Shown here: positions 33,189 through 46,619 of the stretch, piece by piece
Layout: each line of letters starts with the position of its first letter
Position numbering within the stretch: position 1 is the first letter of the stretch
NCBI RefSeq assembly: GCF_029407905.1
Contig: NC_073627.1
Location: 132,135,697-132,199,696, forward strand
Origin: Bubalus kerabau
Lineage: Eukaryota > Chordata > Mammalia > Artiodactyla > Bovidae
Reading direction: 5' to 3'
Length of the DNA stretch: 64,000 bases
Notes under the pieces: model-generated
Told to the model about the DNA's origin: nothing
What the model saw: only the letters and a program-made list of their open reading frames with translations
Database searches by the model: none
Position numbers and translations under genes: made by a program

Positions 33189-35179
33189 AGCTTAACACCC
33201 TGGTGGGGAACTGATAGTGAGAGAGGCTATGTCTGTATATGTGTGCAATGGGTATATGGGTATCTTCTTAATTTTGCCCTGAATCTTAGATTCTCCTAAA
33301 AGATAAAAAGTATTTAATCACTATTTATTCCTGAGAACATACTAGATACTTTCTCCTTCACCAAACACATGCGACTGACACTTGGGCCAGGAAACGACGT
33401 TTTCTGAGTGTCTCCAAGTAAAGGTCAATGACTTACGTCTAGTTACTGAGCAGAAAAAACTATTTTATACTTGTTAAAATGCAAATTTACTTTGGGGTAA
33501 TTTATGTCACCAAAAGACATTGGAAGATCCTTTCATTTAATTTTGAATTGAACCTTATTCAGTTTAGTAAACATAGTAGGTGTCGTCTTCTTTAGAAACT
33601 TTCAAACATTTCTTACACAGTGACCCCAAAGTTCCTCAAGTTTTTCTATGAAAAAGCAGAGAAAGATAAGTGTTGTAGCTTAGATCGATCTGGGATATAG
33701 TCTGACTCTCCTATGTCTTCCTTTGCATGTGGTGGTAAGGTCACTGAGAACTGACACCCCCCACCCCCTCTCCACACACACACACAATGAAAGGATGACA
33801 ATACTTTTCCGTTTGACCCAAACCTCCAACTTCTTTGGCCACAGAATCTTTTTATAAATCAGGATTCTTTATTGTCTACTTTGAGAGCTTTTGCTCTACC
33901 ATATATAACGCAGCATTGCTGAATTACTGCAGCCTCCCCACTAGAAGGTGATTCTAAAATGGAAGATTCACAACAAAGTGAAGAGTGAATGACATTATAA
34001 GAATTGTTTTTTTTTTCTTTTTGCATTAGAAATGGTTTTCAAATTATATTAGACCTAAATAAGCATATTTGACCTTCTTATTGCTTTCGTAAAGCAGTTG
34101 CACTTTGAAGTCATTTTGGATGAGATATTTGTTACTAAGAAGATGTCATCAAAGGACATGAGCACTACTAGTGTGTGACTTCCAACTGTCCCCCCTCAGG
34201 TCACTCCTTTCAGGGCTCTTCCAGCCTAGACAAGATGATCTTTAGTTCTGTGACTCTATGAGATGACCTGAATCTATGGACAGTGACTTCTGCGTGTTAT
34301 CAACTCTCAGAGGCTTTGGTCCTTAAGGTAAAATGGTATCTAATACTGTTATTGCTTTATCGTGGGTCCCTGGGACCTCGGGTCAGATTGAGTTGGCTGT
34401 AAAACTAAGGCCACAGTTACAGAAAAAGAAAATAATAATGTACTTTGTTATTTGAGCAAGATGATTTTCACGTTGGTTATCTACTTCTACGCTGAGATTG
34501 TAAGAGGCACTGATAAACATGACTTCAGCATGTGTGTACTGTGTCCTATCAAACAGAGCTAGTGCACAATATAAAGCCCCTCAGTTAGAGATGATGACAT
34601 GTGTCTATCTGGATATCACGAGACAGCAGCTCCCCACATTGCCTTGAGCCTGAGAGAGAGATCCACTGCTTGAGGACCTGGATGGCGGAAGCCACACAAG
34701 GCTGGGGAGCCCACAACAAAATATGAAGGAGGAATATTACTCGTCAGGCCCAGATGCATTGTATCCTTCATTCACTGCTCTTCAGTGAAAATTCTTTTAG
34801 ACAAATATATATTGTTGTTCCCAAATAAATATAGTGTTGGACCCTCTCTGTACTAGAAAGTTAGCAGGACCAATATTTTTCTGGCATCTCTGTTGGATAA
34901 AATTTTATCATTGAAAAGTCTCAGAAAAGAATTCCCTGTGCCAATGCCTTCCCTGAACTAGTCAAAATATCATCTGGTCCACAATATTAAAGCACTCACC
35001 AGGAGGTAAATAGGTGGTTGAATGTGATTTAATACTCATGTAACTAAAACTGATCATATTTATTATCTGAAGGAAAATACAGCTAAGCCTCACAGCAGTG
35101 GTAACAGCTACTGTTGTCTGTGAGATCCCATCACCTCTCAGCCTTAAAGCACCTTAGTGAGAAGCTGTGTGGGGTGTGT
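33189..35179. other. Unassigned sequence
   Basis: About 2 kb without a recognised repeat or gene. A short (CA)n run lies at about 33772-33785. Confidence 0.5.
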
Positions 35180-35378
35180 TAGTCGCTCAGTTGTGTCTGA
35201 CTCTTTGCAACTCCATGGACTGTAGCCCACCAGGTTCCTCTGTCTGGGGAATTCTCCAGGCAAGAATACTGGAGTGGGTAGTCATTCCTTTCTCAGGGGA
35301 TCTTCTCTACCCAGGGATTGAACCAGGGTCTCCTGCATTGCAGGCAGATTCTTTACCATCTGAACCACAAGAAGGACA
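35180..35378 (-). mobile_element. Bov-tA SINE, reverse
   Basis: A full inverted Bov-tA runs from 'gttagtcgctcagttgtgtc' to 'tctttaccatctgaaccaca'. Confidence 0.93.
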
Positions 35379-36054
35379 AGTCTCAATTCTGGGAATGCCC
35401 TGAACTCCTGCTGCTGCTTCTCTGAAGCACCCAAAGCCTTGCTCTCCACATAGAAACAGTTTCTACTTACCAGAGGTATAGGAGGGAATCATTATCTTAT
35501 CAGATGACTCTTAATTTCAATGATGTGGCATTTAATTTTCAACTTGTTTCTGTTCCTAAGGTTTTAGAGCTTTTAAATAACCCATGAGGAACATCTAGAA
35601 AAGGTCAGGTGACTTTGAGTGGTGACCCTGAAATATAAATACTTCAACCAAGTATGTATTTAAGGCTGATTTTTTTTCTTCAAGGAACTCTCTCCTTTGT
35701 GTTATCAAAATAGAGAGTTTAACTTAAAAATACACAAGTGAAGTCCTTCCTAAATATTGGCATTTTCACAGCTAATTCTTAATATATTTTCTGGTTTTTG
35801 TAAAGAAGGAAGAAAAAATGGTAAATATCCTTATAGGTAAGTGCCAATATTACATAAATAAACAGAGCCAAGCCTAAGTCTCTAAATTTCCAAGTTATAT
35901 AAAATTTTATAAACTTTTATCTTAACTCTTTTCCTGGGGATGAGAAATTCTCTTTCAAATGGACTGATAATAAAGTTTGTTTCACTCATAAAAAAAAAAG
36001 AAGTTGGTATCAAACTTAGCTGCAAATTAAAAGAAAAATCATAAATTCAGATGC
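35379..36054. other. Unassigned AT-rich sequence
   Basis: No gene or repeat is recognised. Ends with a short A run at about 35990-36000. Confidence 0.5.
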
Positions 36055-36347
36055 CTTTGTTGTTATTCAGTCACTAGGTCATAACTGACTCTTTGCAACC
36101 CCATGGACTACAACACACCAGGCTTCCCTGTCTTTCACTATCTCCTGGTGTTTGCTCTAACTTATGTCCATCGAATCAGTGATGCTATCCAACCATCTCA
36201 TCCTCTGCCACCCTCTTCTCCTTTTGTCTTCAATCTTTTCCAGCATTAGGGTTTTTTACAATGAGTCAGCTCTTCACATTAGGCGGCCAAAGTATTGGAG
36301 CTTCAGCTTCAGCATCAGTCCTTCCGATGAGTATTCAGGATTTCTTT
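36055..36347 (-). mobile_element. BovB 3' end, reverse
   Basis: It starts with 'ttgttgttattcagtcacta' and proceeds through the inverted 3' region to 'cagtccttccgatgagtatt'. It is 5'-truncated. Confidence 0.9.
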
Positions 36348-36794
36348 CGGATGGCTTTACCATAACTCAAAGGCCTAACACCAACCCTAGGAGGTGAGGG
36401 ATCCTGATGAGAGAACAAAGCCCTCACTCACCTAAACAGCACCTGGAAAGAGGGGCCTGTAGAATGTGCCACGCAGATGCCCATCCCCTCCTTCAGCCCC
36501 TGAAACCTTATAGGAACCTGAGGGAGGTTCAGAGAGATGGAGATGGAGTAGGAGTTTTAGAGAGTTTCAAGGTTCTGTAAGTGCATCTCCAATAGTGAGC
36601 ATCTAGGAACCAGCTTTGAGAACCTGCCTGTGTCTTCTTGGCATTTGGGAACCCAAGGCACGACTGTCTGACCATCTTGGAGATGTGGGGGAGAAACTGG
36701 CTGAAGTGCCAGGAGTAACTGTGTAAAAGGAAGAACAAATCTGACTCCACATCAAACCTGTATCTTTAACCTTTGTATTCTGTGGTTTTTGCTT
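36348..36794. other. Unassigned sequence before the LTR
   Basis: About 450 bp, possibly part of the same retroviral remnant as the next feature, but no diagnostic motif is seen. A 183-codon minus frame (36603-37154) overlaps it and the LTR and shows no known domain. Confidence 0.4.
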
Positions 36795-37215
36795 CAGGTT
36801 AAGAATGTTGCCTATAGTCTGAAATATACAGGATAGGCCCATCCTCAAGGCTCTGACCCTTAAAGGGTATAACACTTTTCCATTTATATAGAGATAACAA
36901 GTTACAGAATAGAAAATAACATTTGTGTTGTTTATTGAAACAAATGAAAATAACATTTGGAGGTTTACAAGAACATCAGTAACCTGACAATAAAGAATTC
37001 TGACATCAAGAAGTTTGCAACCACCAGCCACACTCCCTCTTTTTAGTATACAATAAGCCTGAATTATGACTTGGGGAAGATGGTTCTTTAGTGAAGTAGT
37101 CTGCAATCTTCTTGGTCTGCTGGCCTTCCAGATAAAGCCTTTATTCCTTGCCACAACAACTCTTCTCCCAATTGATTAGCTTGTCACCTGGCAAGCAGCA
37201 TGAGCTTAGACTTGG
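36795..37215 (+). mobile_element. Probable ERV long terminal repeat
   Basis: The segment reads as a retroviral-type LTR 3' half on plus: 'cttggtctgctggccttcca', an 'ataaagcctttattccttgc' poly(A)-signal region, then 'gcaagcagcatgagcttaga' with a terminal '...ggtaaca'. I recall this text pattern from bovid ERV LTRs but cannot fix the family. No gag, pol or env frame is adjacent, so it would be a solo or fragmentary LTR. The left boundary is a guess. Confidence 0.5.
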
Positions 37216-38259
37216 TAACAAGTGCTCTCTCAGTCTTGGGACTAAAGGTGTTTCTCTGCTGACTTAACGTGGCCCAGCTTGAGAGAGAGGAGGAGATGGC
37301 AACCACATGGGTGCTGCCCATTAATGGGGAACTGTGAGGATTGACCAGAGGAGATGCTGTGCTAGGACAATGCTCTGTGAGTGTGAGGCCCCTGGAAATG
37401 GCATAAAATGCCCACAAGTCCACTCTCAACCTCTGACAAGTGCAGGTGGTACCATGGTGGGCTTCCAGCAGAGCACTGCAGGTAACAGCCTTTCTTGCTC
37501 TTTTACTCTTCTTTCCTTCCCTCTCTCCCCTTGCTGGATGAAGAGAGGTCAGAATTCAGGATGAGTAATCTAGGGGGCAGCTGAGCCTAGCAGACAGGGC
37601 TGGGAAGAAGAAGAAGCAACTCCAAGTGCAAACGGAGAAGTTTAGGTGCTCCTGGCCCAGCTTCGCATTGCAGCATCTCCATCTAAGGCGGGCACTTCTC
37701 CTGGAGGACAGGAGCTGCCTTGCATTGAAATGCAATGTGGCATTTTGACTGTTACTCTGGCCTGTGTGATTTAATTACTGAAATCATACTTCCTCTTGTT
37801 ACTGAAAATAACTAGAGGACCCCTGGATTTCACCTGAGATCTGGGGGTTCAGCACCAAGGAGCATGTACAAACAGGTGGAGAGAAGTTGGTTTTGAAGCA
37901 CCCAGTGAGTCCAGCTTGTTCAAAGTGAAAGCAGCATGGCTTTGGGATTGCAGAAAGAGTCATTTAAAATAAACCTACTTAATATTTAGTATTTGGAAAT
38001 CTACTAAATACTATGTGGCAAAAAAAAATGATTTGAAAATTATTTGAAAGAATATTCAGTTTATTTTCTCAGACAGGATTTTTAATTTTTAATACATATA
38101 AGACACATACATTTTTATCGCTTAATTCTATAAAAATAGTTAATCGTGTGTACTTTAACAAATAACGAGTAACTTGGTAATAATAATATGACAAAATAAA
38201 AACAACAAAAGTAACAAAATGGTTCAATACTAGCCATGCGGTGTTTTAATATTCTAACT
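37216..38259. other. Unassigned sequence
   Basis: No gene or repeat is recognised; GC-richer up to about 37.9 kb, then AT-rich. Confidence 0.5.
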
Positions 38260-38365
38260 CATTTTCCCTTCACTGCAACTCTGTTAACTTCGAGCCCTAT
38301 TTTCCAAATGAAGGAAATGAAATTTGGAGGCTCTGAGTGACTTGCCCAAGTCATAGAACTGGTAG
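38260..38365 (+). mobile_element. MIR SINE fragment
   Basis: It contains a 'tttccaaatgaaggaaatga' version of the MIR core followed by 'gagtgacttgcccaagtcat', the most conserved MIR phrase. Boundaries are approximate. Confidence 0.65.
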
Positions 38366-38979
38366 GTGAAAAGTTTATCTCACTCCAGGGACCATTCTCT
38401 GCAAAATAAATGTACACATTCTTGAAATATTTATTGACATTGGAAATAGGCATGTAATGTGTCATCCGCATAAAACTGGCAGGAATGATAAGAAAAGATG
38501 GTGGTCTTGCTTCTGAAGTTTAAGGGCAATACATGAGCTGGGAGACGTCTGTTTGGTTGCAGTGTTGATTGGAAACAAAGAGCAGAAGTTGTGAAGCCAC
38601 ATGGAGCAGGTTGTAGTGAAAGTAATTTCAGGATTCAGAGAAGAGAAGAGCTGCAGATACCATTACAGTGAGTGAGGGTGAGAAACTGGAAAGCACAAGA
38701 ATGCTTCAAGTCAGAGAGCTCTGTCATCCAGGTTTGCTATGAAAGAGAGGGCGTGTTCTACATCTTCATCTACTGGGTCTGGCACAGCATGAGGTTGTAG
38801 CCACCTGAAAGTTATTTTCTTAGGTGCCACATGCATATCTGTGGTACAGTGCATGCATCTGTGGAGAGCACGGATTGCTTATCCCTGGAGAAATGGCTCT
38901 ACTGGTCACCATGGTGTGTGGACACAGCCTGATAACAGGATGAGGGAGGGTGCCACAGTAAATCTGGGTAATGGAGACC
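38366..38979. other. Unassigned sequence
   Basis: No gene or repeat is recognised. Confidence 0.5.
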
Positions 38980-39097
38980 CGCTGTGCTAAGTCGCTTCAG
39001 CCAGGTCCAACTCCATGCAACCCTATGGACTGTAGCCCGCCAGGCTGCTCTGTCCATGGGGACAGTGGGTTTCCATGCCCTCCTCCAGGGGCTCTTC
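38980..39097 (-). mobile_element. Bov-tA SINE fragment, reverse
   Basis: It spans 'gctaagtcgcttcagccagg' to 'tgccctcctccaggggctct', a diverged 3' part of Bov-tA. Confidence 0.85.
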
Positions 39098-41589
39098 CAG
39101 AGTGATACGACCTTGTGCCTTCTCCAGAAATGCAATCATCCTCATGGATAGAGACCAGAGGCACGATGATAAAGACGAATCCTGTTCCAGGAATAATTAT
39201 GAATCTGACTGATCTCAGAAAGGTAGTGTCAGTTATGAAGCTGCTGGATCATCCAGACCTTGATGCTCCCTGCTGTGTCCATGGTGTGAGTATGGCAGGA
39301 AGTGTAACTGTATATATGCGGGAACACTGCCAACACACTTCCTGTGGGAGCTCCTTATAAAGTAAGAGTGAACACAGCATTTTAACCTATCGAGGGGAGC
39401 TCTTCAGAATTAACATTGTAGGTGACTACTTTTTGTATTTCTTTTCTTGTTTATCCATTTGGAGAAAAAAGTTACCCCCTGGAGTATTAAGAAGTCATCA
39501 CATAATTGCACCCTCTGCTTTTTTTTTTTTTTCCCTAGCATTCCTGGTTCATTATAATCAGTGTGAGAACTGTTTTAAATATACTTTGATTCAAACCAGA
39601 CTGGCAATAGATCCTGAATATCATGGAGACAGTCTTTTATCTATAGATTAAAAACCACTTTATTTTCAGCAAAATGGTTTCATGTGAAAAATGCCAAAAG
39701 CAAAGAACTTACTTTTGTTACTTTCCCCATTATCTTATTTTTTCTGTTTGGTATGTATAAATGGGAAAAAGTTTACAGATTTTCTGTAGGTGAATCTTGT
39801 TAGTAATAAACAAGTGACCATAAAGCCTGGCAATACTGACAATGTTTTTATAGTAGAATCCCCTTGATTGTTTCATCCAGGGTAAAGGTGCAAGTTTATG
39901 CCATGAAAATTGGCCACACAACTCATTTGAGGTAACATGTGATAGATGCGGGTGCAATGACTGATGGGTATGTTGCTTAATGCACATTGTTCATTGCAGT
40001 TTTACACAGTTTATTAAACTATGCATTGCTTCTGAGGGACAATCACATTCACATGTTATCTCAGTGAACTATTATGGACGTTTGTCTATGTTTTCAGTTT
40101 TCAGTTTGTTCAACTTAAATTCAAAGGACTGAACAATAATCAGTATAATATTGTTAAGACAGTCAACTTGAAAAGGAAATAATATACTTTGTAAAGCATT
40201 TCCTGTGTGGAATTTTCCCTACTTGTTATGATCATGAAACTTATCATGGCATTGATCATGAAACTTTTACTACAAAAAAGTACCACCCTATAGAATACTA
40301 CAGGGTGCCACAACTATCTATCATGTTGTGATTCAATGAGATTGTAAGTAAGGTAGAAAATTAGTTATACATTTGTAAATTATGGAAAGTACAAGAAGGA
40401 AATTTTTGTTGAAATAAGTAGGCCAAAAGAGTCCTCACATCAGTTCTGCTTTTCTTAGAGAAGGGGCTGTCATCTGATGGATAATCTGACTTAACAATGA
40501 TAAATGCATGACAGCTCTCATTAAAGTAGATATTAACAAGGCAAGGAAAACTAGTTGCTTAGGAGCAATGAGAAACATGAATGTAATATCACTAAAATGC
40601 TCCTTTTGGAAAGGGCTTAGTATACAGTGTGAGGGTTTTGATGACTGATGTACGCTTTGTGTGTGTTAATGTACACTTTGATTATTTATGTACACTTTCT
40701 TCCATTCAGATGTGAAGACACACTTCTGGTCATTTTATTAGGCCATGTGTATACATTAGGCATAGATTAAATGATATCTTTTGTAAGATTCTACAGAATT
40801 TGAAGCAGTGTCCTTTTATAGCCCTATAATGAATGCAATATAAAATCTGTCCTAGTACATTGGAGATTGTACATTTTAAAAGATTTAAGAAATGAATCCT
40901 AAATAGTTCATCAGTTTAAACTATGGTTCCTGGACATTATGATTTTATCATGTCCTAGAAATATGCATAATAACATTTGAGGGCATTGCCACATTTTGAG
41001 AAAACAAATAAATATGGTTCTTGCCAGAGGACAAAATAGGAATATTGGCAGATATATGATTCATTTGAAAAGTCTTCACATAATTTTAGCCTGTTTCATT
41101 TAAAAATAAAACAAACCCAAGCCTGACACAAGCTGTTATATACAAAATGCTGCATTAGTTGCACAGCCCCCTGGCGAGGTGAGACTCTACACAACTTGTT
41201 GCTGGTTTATTTTATTCCTAGAGCCCATTTGCTGCAGTCCTTTACCCTTGTTTCCAAAGTAAAGAAATCTGGATCTTAAGTTCAGATCTGGTCACCCAGA
41301 AAATAAAAAAATAAAAAAAATATGATATTGGCACCATCTGACTGGAAGATGACTGAAATGGGACAAATAAGATGCTTGCATTGGAATTTGGCAGCATTTT
41401 ACTCATGCTTAAAATTTGTGGTTCTCTAAGCCATGGGACAGAGCTCAAGCTAATGAAGATCTGTAGAGAAAAGACTTTTGCAGGTCTGCACGTGGAACAT
41501 TGTGAATCTTCTGTTCAGAGGCAGTGGTTACAAAAGGACAAAAGGCATGAGCATTTCTCCAAACAAAGAACCCCGTTTAGGGAATGCTG
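39098..41589. other. Unassigned mostly AT-rich sequence
   Basis: About 2.5 kb. No repeat family or gene is recognised; frames reach about 85 codons without motifs. Confidence 0.5.
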
Positions 41590-43869
41590 ACGATGTCTGG
41601 ATATCTTGGAGTTTGGGGGGCAGGGAGGGTCGGGACTGGCACCATCATCGGTCCTTCCCCTGTTCTGCCTGTTTGTTAACTGACATCAGACCCACCATGA
41701 GGGACCTGTCAGTGGGTGGATACTCAGATCCTAAAGAACACCTGTGAGGTGTGTGCGTGGGAGGTATCAGAGAGACGTCTCTGTGGGATGCTTTGAGAGG
41801 TCTCTGGGTGAGATTTCTCAGAATGGGTGTGTGGGAGGTTCCCTTGTGGGGTCAATGTGGATCTCTGTGGGGACTCTTGGTGGAGGACACCCCATTGCTG
41901 GCCTTTTTGCTCACTAAGGCAGGAAAAGGGCTCAGGACTGGCTCCTTCTGATTTTCTACTGTTCTGTCAGTGTCCCTCTGTGTCACATCTCCCAACAGGC
42001 GTCTTGGGGGTCAGCTCCCCTCACCCCCAGCTCTCACCTCTTGGTGCCTCTGAGAGGATCTGGCATCAGCCAGTCTCAGCGTCCCTGCTCTTTGCACCCC
42101 TCTCCTGAGCTCTGGAGGTCACTCCGTGACCCAGGTCCCAGTCCTTCCCTCAGGCCCCAGCTGAGTCCCTACTGCTGTGCCCACCCTGGAGGATGAGACC
42201 CAGAGTTAAGACTTGGTTCCAGGGAGAAACCACAACACAAGCAGGCCTGTGTCCTCTGCCCCCACACCACCCTGGTCCTGGTCCAGGCCTGACAGTCATG
42301 AAGGCTGGGCCAATCCTGCTATCTCCTGGATCAGGGACCCCTCCTGAAGGGGGACTCCCCACCGTGGAAGTGACTTTGACACAGAGCCCTAAATCGCACT
42401 AGGGAACTGCTCCTGTCTCCCCATTTTCCCGTGTGGACAGGCCCTGGGGAAGAAAGCTGACGGCACCCTCATTCTCCACAGGTGACTTCCCACTCGCTCA
42501 GTGACACATCCTGTCTGCTGGTCTCTTCCCTCTCGGGCTCTGGGATGAGTGAGGCTGAGAGCAAGTGAGACTTGCTATGACCCCTGCACAGTCCCTGGGC
42601 CTGTTGAGTCCCTCACCTGTCCCCTGGGAGCCTCCTTGGGCCACATGTGTAGGTAGAGACCACAGACCACGAGTCTGTCCTGAGCACCCGGTCCTATGAA
42701 ACCTGATTATTTACATTGTGGAGAAGTGAAGCTCCCCTTCTTGGAGGCTCCTCTGCCTCTGGCAGCCTGGCCCTCTGTGGAGGAGCTCTAGGTATTCTCT
42801 CTCTGTCTGGGCTCTGGGAGCTGGAGTAGGGGAAGATTCTGGTGTGGGACCACCAGGAGCCACTGGGCCCCTAACTGCTTTCCTTTGGGCCTGTAGATGG
42901 TAGTTAGATGCCAGGGGCTCCTTGGTCATTGCACCATCTATAGGCACCTCTGCCCCCTGCCTCCTTCCCTGCACCCCACCCTAGGGGCACAGAGTCCTGT
43001 TCTAAGACCATGAGGGGACTGTGCACAGTCACGACCATGCTCATTCCCTGGGGGGTGGGCGGGCACCATGAGCAGGGCTGTCCTCTCCTCCAGGGCAGAG
43101 ATGAGCTGGCCCACAGGGGCCTCCATGCTCCCCACTGCACACCCTCAGAGCTGGGAGTGTGTGGTCCTCATCCTTGCCTCTGCTCCAGAGCATGAGAAAG
43201 ACAGAGGGAGGCTGATACTCCTGGCTCATCTCAACTCAGCTTCTTCTGGGAGAGCAGCAGCTTCCAGGGCAGCATCATCTAATCCCACCATGACATGGGG
43301 ACAAGATTTCTTCCTCCTCTGGACTCAGGACACACTGCTCCTGAAATCCCCTCCTTATTCTGATTTGTGAACTTGTCTCTGACACTTTCTGAGCCAGAGG
43401 GGAATTTCAACCTCTGCAAATCCCTCTCCTACAGCCCTACAAGTTCAAAGTAGAGAGAGCAGAAGACAGAGCCAGATTCTGAGATGGGAGAGGTCTTTAG
43501 GTTTAGTTCACTGTGACAAGTCTTGAATGCTATTGCTTGTATCTGTAAAGCTGGTATTATGGACACTGAGATGTATTGAGGGAATTAGGGTGAGGGTGAG
43601 TATTCCACACTGAGGCAAACCTCCTTCCATGGCCCTGTCCCATCTGGAAGTCAAAGCAGGCACCTGGGAAGAGTGGACCCTGATCCCTTCCCTTCCCCCA
43701 GACAGGGCACAGACAAAAGTCACCACCTCTCACGAGAAAAAGCATCCATTTCAGGAAACAAGAAAATGTGTGGTAGGAAGAAGCCATTAGCACAAAGAGG
43801 ATGTGCTAATAAGAGAAAAACATGTTTTTATCTGCATGGTATACATTTTTCTCTTGGAAAAGACTTTTC
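41590..43869. other. GC-rich block, unassigned
   Basis: About 2.3 kb of clearly GC-richer sequence, free of the SINEs and LINEs that fill most of the window. Short overlapping frames of 60-100 codons appear on both strands, as expected from GC-rich sequence, with no motif I know. It lies directly downstream (minus sense) of the SPATA31-like pseudogene and could be its 3' untranslated region or another decayed locus. Confidence 0.4.
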
Positions 43870-44819
43870 CTACTGGGAAAGCTGTGGCAAGCATATGCTG
43901 ACTGAGAAGAGGCGTAGTTCTGAACAAGACAGTGCCTTGGATGGGGGGGACAGCCTGCAACAGCTGTCACTCTTGATCCCTGCTGGCAGGCTCCGCCCAG
44001 AAGGGGACCTGACTCCCTGGGTGGGAAGGTCCACATGCTGTCCCTGGGACTGGTCCACTTACTCTTTATAGGACAGCTGTGGCCCATGGGAGTAGCTTGC
44101 TGATGGCGGGCTGTTTGTCTCATCACTCTCCTTTGTCTTTGATAGGATATGGTAGCAGTAAGGTGGACCTAATGGGGCCTGGAGTTCTACTTTGTACCAG
44201 TTTAATTCTGAGGCATGTGGTCCACAGTGAAGCGCCATCTTCTCCTCTAAGATCTGTCCAACAGCTGCATGAGAGCCTGAGCCTCAACAGCCTTGCTGTC
44301 TGTAATCAGATGTCTTTTGACAGTTTCGTGGCTCTGGACAGTGTCTGCTGCAGGCTTGCATTTTTGCAAGGGCTCTTCTGGTCTTTTGCCTTTATTAGGG
44401 CAAATCCACTGCAGAAAGTGCTTAATCCTCTCTCTGAAGTGGTTTTCTGAAGAAACCTGTCCCTTCTTCAGGTGGGATTTGCTTTGTAGGGACTCTGCTG
44501 GTTCCTTTTTCTGGCCAGGGTGGCTCATCCTGCGGGCCTGATGGGCTCTCCGTACCACCAACCCTTTTCTATGCTGTCCTAGTTTGGGATTCCTATTAGT
44601 CTCTCTCGCATCAGTGGAGACGAACTTCCTGCTCTGGCTCTTATGTTGGGGCTGCCTTCTCAAGGCCTCCTGCTGTCCTTGGCTGCTCCCTCCACTCTAT
44701 GTAACATCATAGAGTATCTGGGAATTGGATGATTCTCTACTGGACAGGGTCTCAAAACAGGACAGAGATGCTTGAGAAGCCAAGGTGTTTGCGGCAGTGC
44801 ATATACCTGAGGGACAGTC

Positions 44820-44890
44820 TTTGAGAAGCCTTTCAGTGGCACAGTCTTGAAGGAGCATACCAGTTTCACAGTCTTGAAGGAGCACACAGG
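44820..44890 (-). repeat. Short duplicated segment encoding LLQDC
   Basis: The plus strand repeats 'cacagtcttgaaggagca' twice within about 40 bp. On minus this reads 'MLLQDCETGMLLQDCATERLLKDC', i.e. two and a half copies of a 10-residue unit in the last exon. Confidence 0.75.
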
Positions 44891-46619
44891 TGGTGTACTC
44901 AAACAGGCCTTGAGCCTGTTTCTGCCAGTCTGTGAACCCTTGGAACTCAAGCTTACAAAACTGTTCATCAAAGTCTACATCTTCTGGATTTCAGTCAACA
45001 GACTTTGTGTTCAAGGAAGGATTTTTATTGGACCTTAGAAACTGTTATTTCCTCATATTAATATTGATGATTTGGGATTTGATTAGTATACTTGGTTCAA
45101 AATTACCTTTCCTAACAGGGTGTCCCTCCACAGCCTCTTGCTCCCTGCAAGATTGGGAACACTCATCGAGGTCCATGACTGTCACACTAGAGCAAGATTC
45201 TGGGGTGGTCCACCCCCCAGATTCCTCTTGTGGCACATTCCTGGCCATTGCTGGACTTGAACTGGGCTCCAGGCTGCCTTTGTCAGCCTCCATGACAGAT
45301 TCACTGTGCCAAATTCTGCCCACAAAGTTGTATGTGGTGTCCTGAGAAGGTGGTTTGACTTCCTGTCGAGTCAGAGGTGCCTTTGAGGGTTTCTGCATAC
45401 TGTCAGGTGGGTCCTTCTAGAGCCTGCCAGATTTCCTCAATCACCCATGAAGGGGCAGTGAGGGGACTCTCCAGGTGGGGAACTGCCTCTGTTGTTATTA
45501 CTTTCTTTCTTGGATGAGGCTGAGGACTTTTTCCCAAGTCCTTGGTTAACTGGGCTTTTGGGTCCCAGGGTCACTGGTGGCCTTCAAGGTGGATCTTGGA
45601 AGGTGTGTGAAGTAAGCATTTTCAACTTTAAGTTAAATATAAACTTGAAGACCTTGAGGAGTAGGACCCATCTGTGTCTCACCTGAAACTTTAATACATA
45701 AGCTTCCAGCTCCTGCTGAATATAAGGACTGATAAGAAGAGACTCATGGGAGGTGTTCATAGAGGCTTCCCCATCCTGAGAAGAACCTGTATTTTCTGTT
45801 CCTGTAGGAGCATTTAACTCTCCAGGAAGGTCTAAGAAGTGGTTGGCAGCAAGTCTTGAACAATGGACATTCACAGGGATTTGACCCTCACAGATCTGCT
45901 GTGCCTTCTTGCTTATAAGGACTCCCAAGATTTTTTCTGGATGCTTCCTGCTGGGCTCAACTCTCTTTCTGACTGAGGTTTTGCTCTTGGAATCTTCACT
46001 GGGTGGTTTGCTGATGTCATGTATAGAACTTCGTGGGTTCCCCCCAAGCTCTACCCTACATCATGGTGCAGGTCTTTCCCTGTTGGGACTTGTGTTGGGC
46101 ACTTCGGCCTCATCTTCTGTGCATCCTGGCAGCTTTTGCCTAGACCTACAGAGGGACTTGAGGGCCCCTCCCTGCCCTGTGCCTGACAAGGCCTTGGGAA
46201 TTGATCCTGAGGCTGCCTCAGTTTTTGAGAAGCTTGGATTCTGCAGGGCAGGCTGCTCTTTTGCTCCATGAACCTTTTGGAAATGTGGTGCTCCAATTTC
46301 TCCCAAACCTCAGGGCTGATCAAATCCCAAGGAAAGATGGAGACAGAGCTGTGGGCCTGGGAAGACCTGCTTTCCTAGAGAAGGTTGGGAATGACCTAGC
46401 TAAACACTTGCTTAGATTTTTTAACCAAAGAGGGTAAAGTTCTCCCACTTTCTACTTGCTTTTTCAAAAAGTGATGTTCTAGGGTATGAATTGCTTTTGG
46501 GATGAAAGATTGTGCCTTATTTTGGACTATAGGGAAAGATACATCATGGTACCTAGTCTGTGGTTCAGAGGAAGATGGTTCAATTGGGAAAGAGTGTATA
46601 AGATGGGTAGTGGTCTCTA

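Noticed and set aside
36603..37154. 183-codon minus frame as a gene
   Set aside because: It runs antisense to LTR-like sequence, has no domain, signal or splice context, and composition shows nothing coding-like.
41372..44071. Several 60-132 codon frames in the GC-rich block as exons
   Set aside because: They overlap on both strands without shared motifs or convincing splice signals; GC-rich sequence yields such frames by chance.
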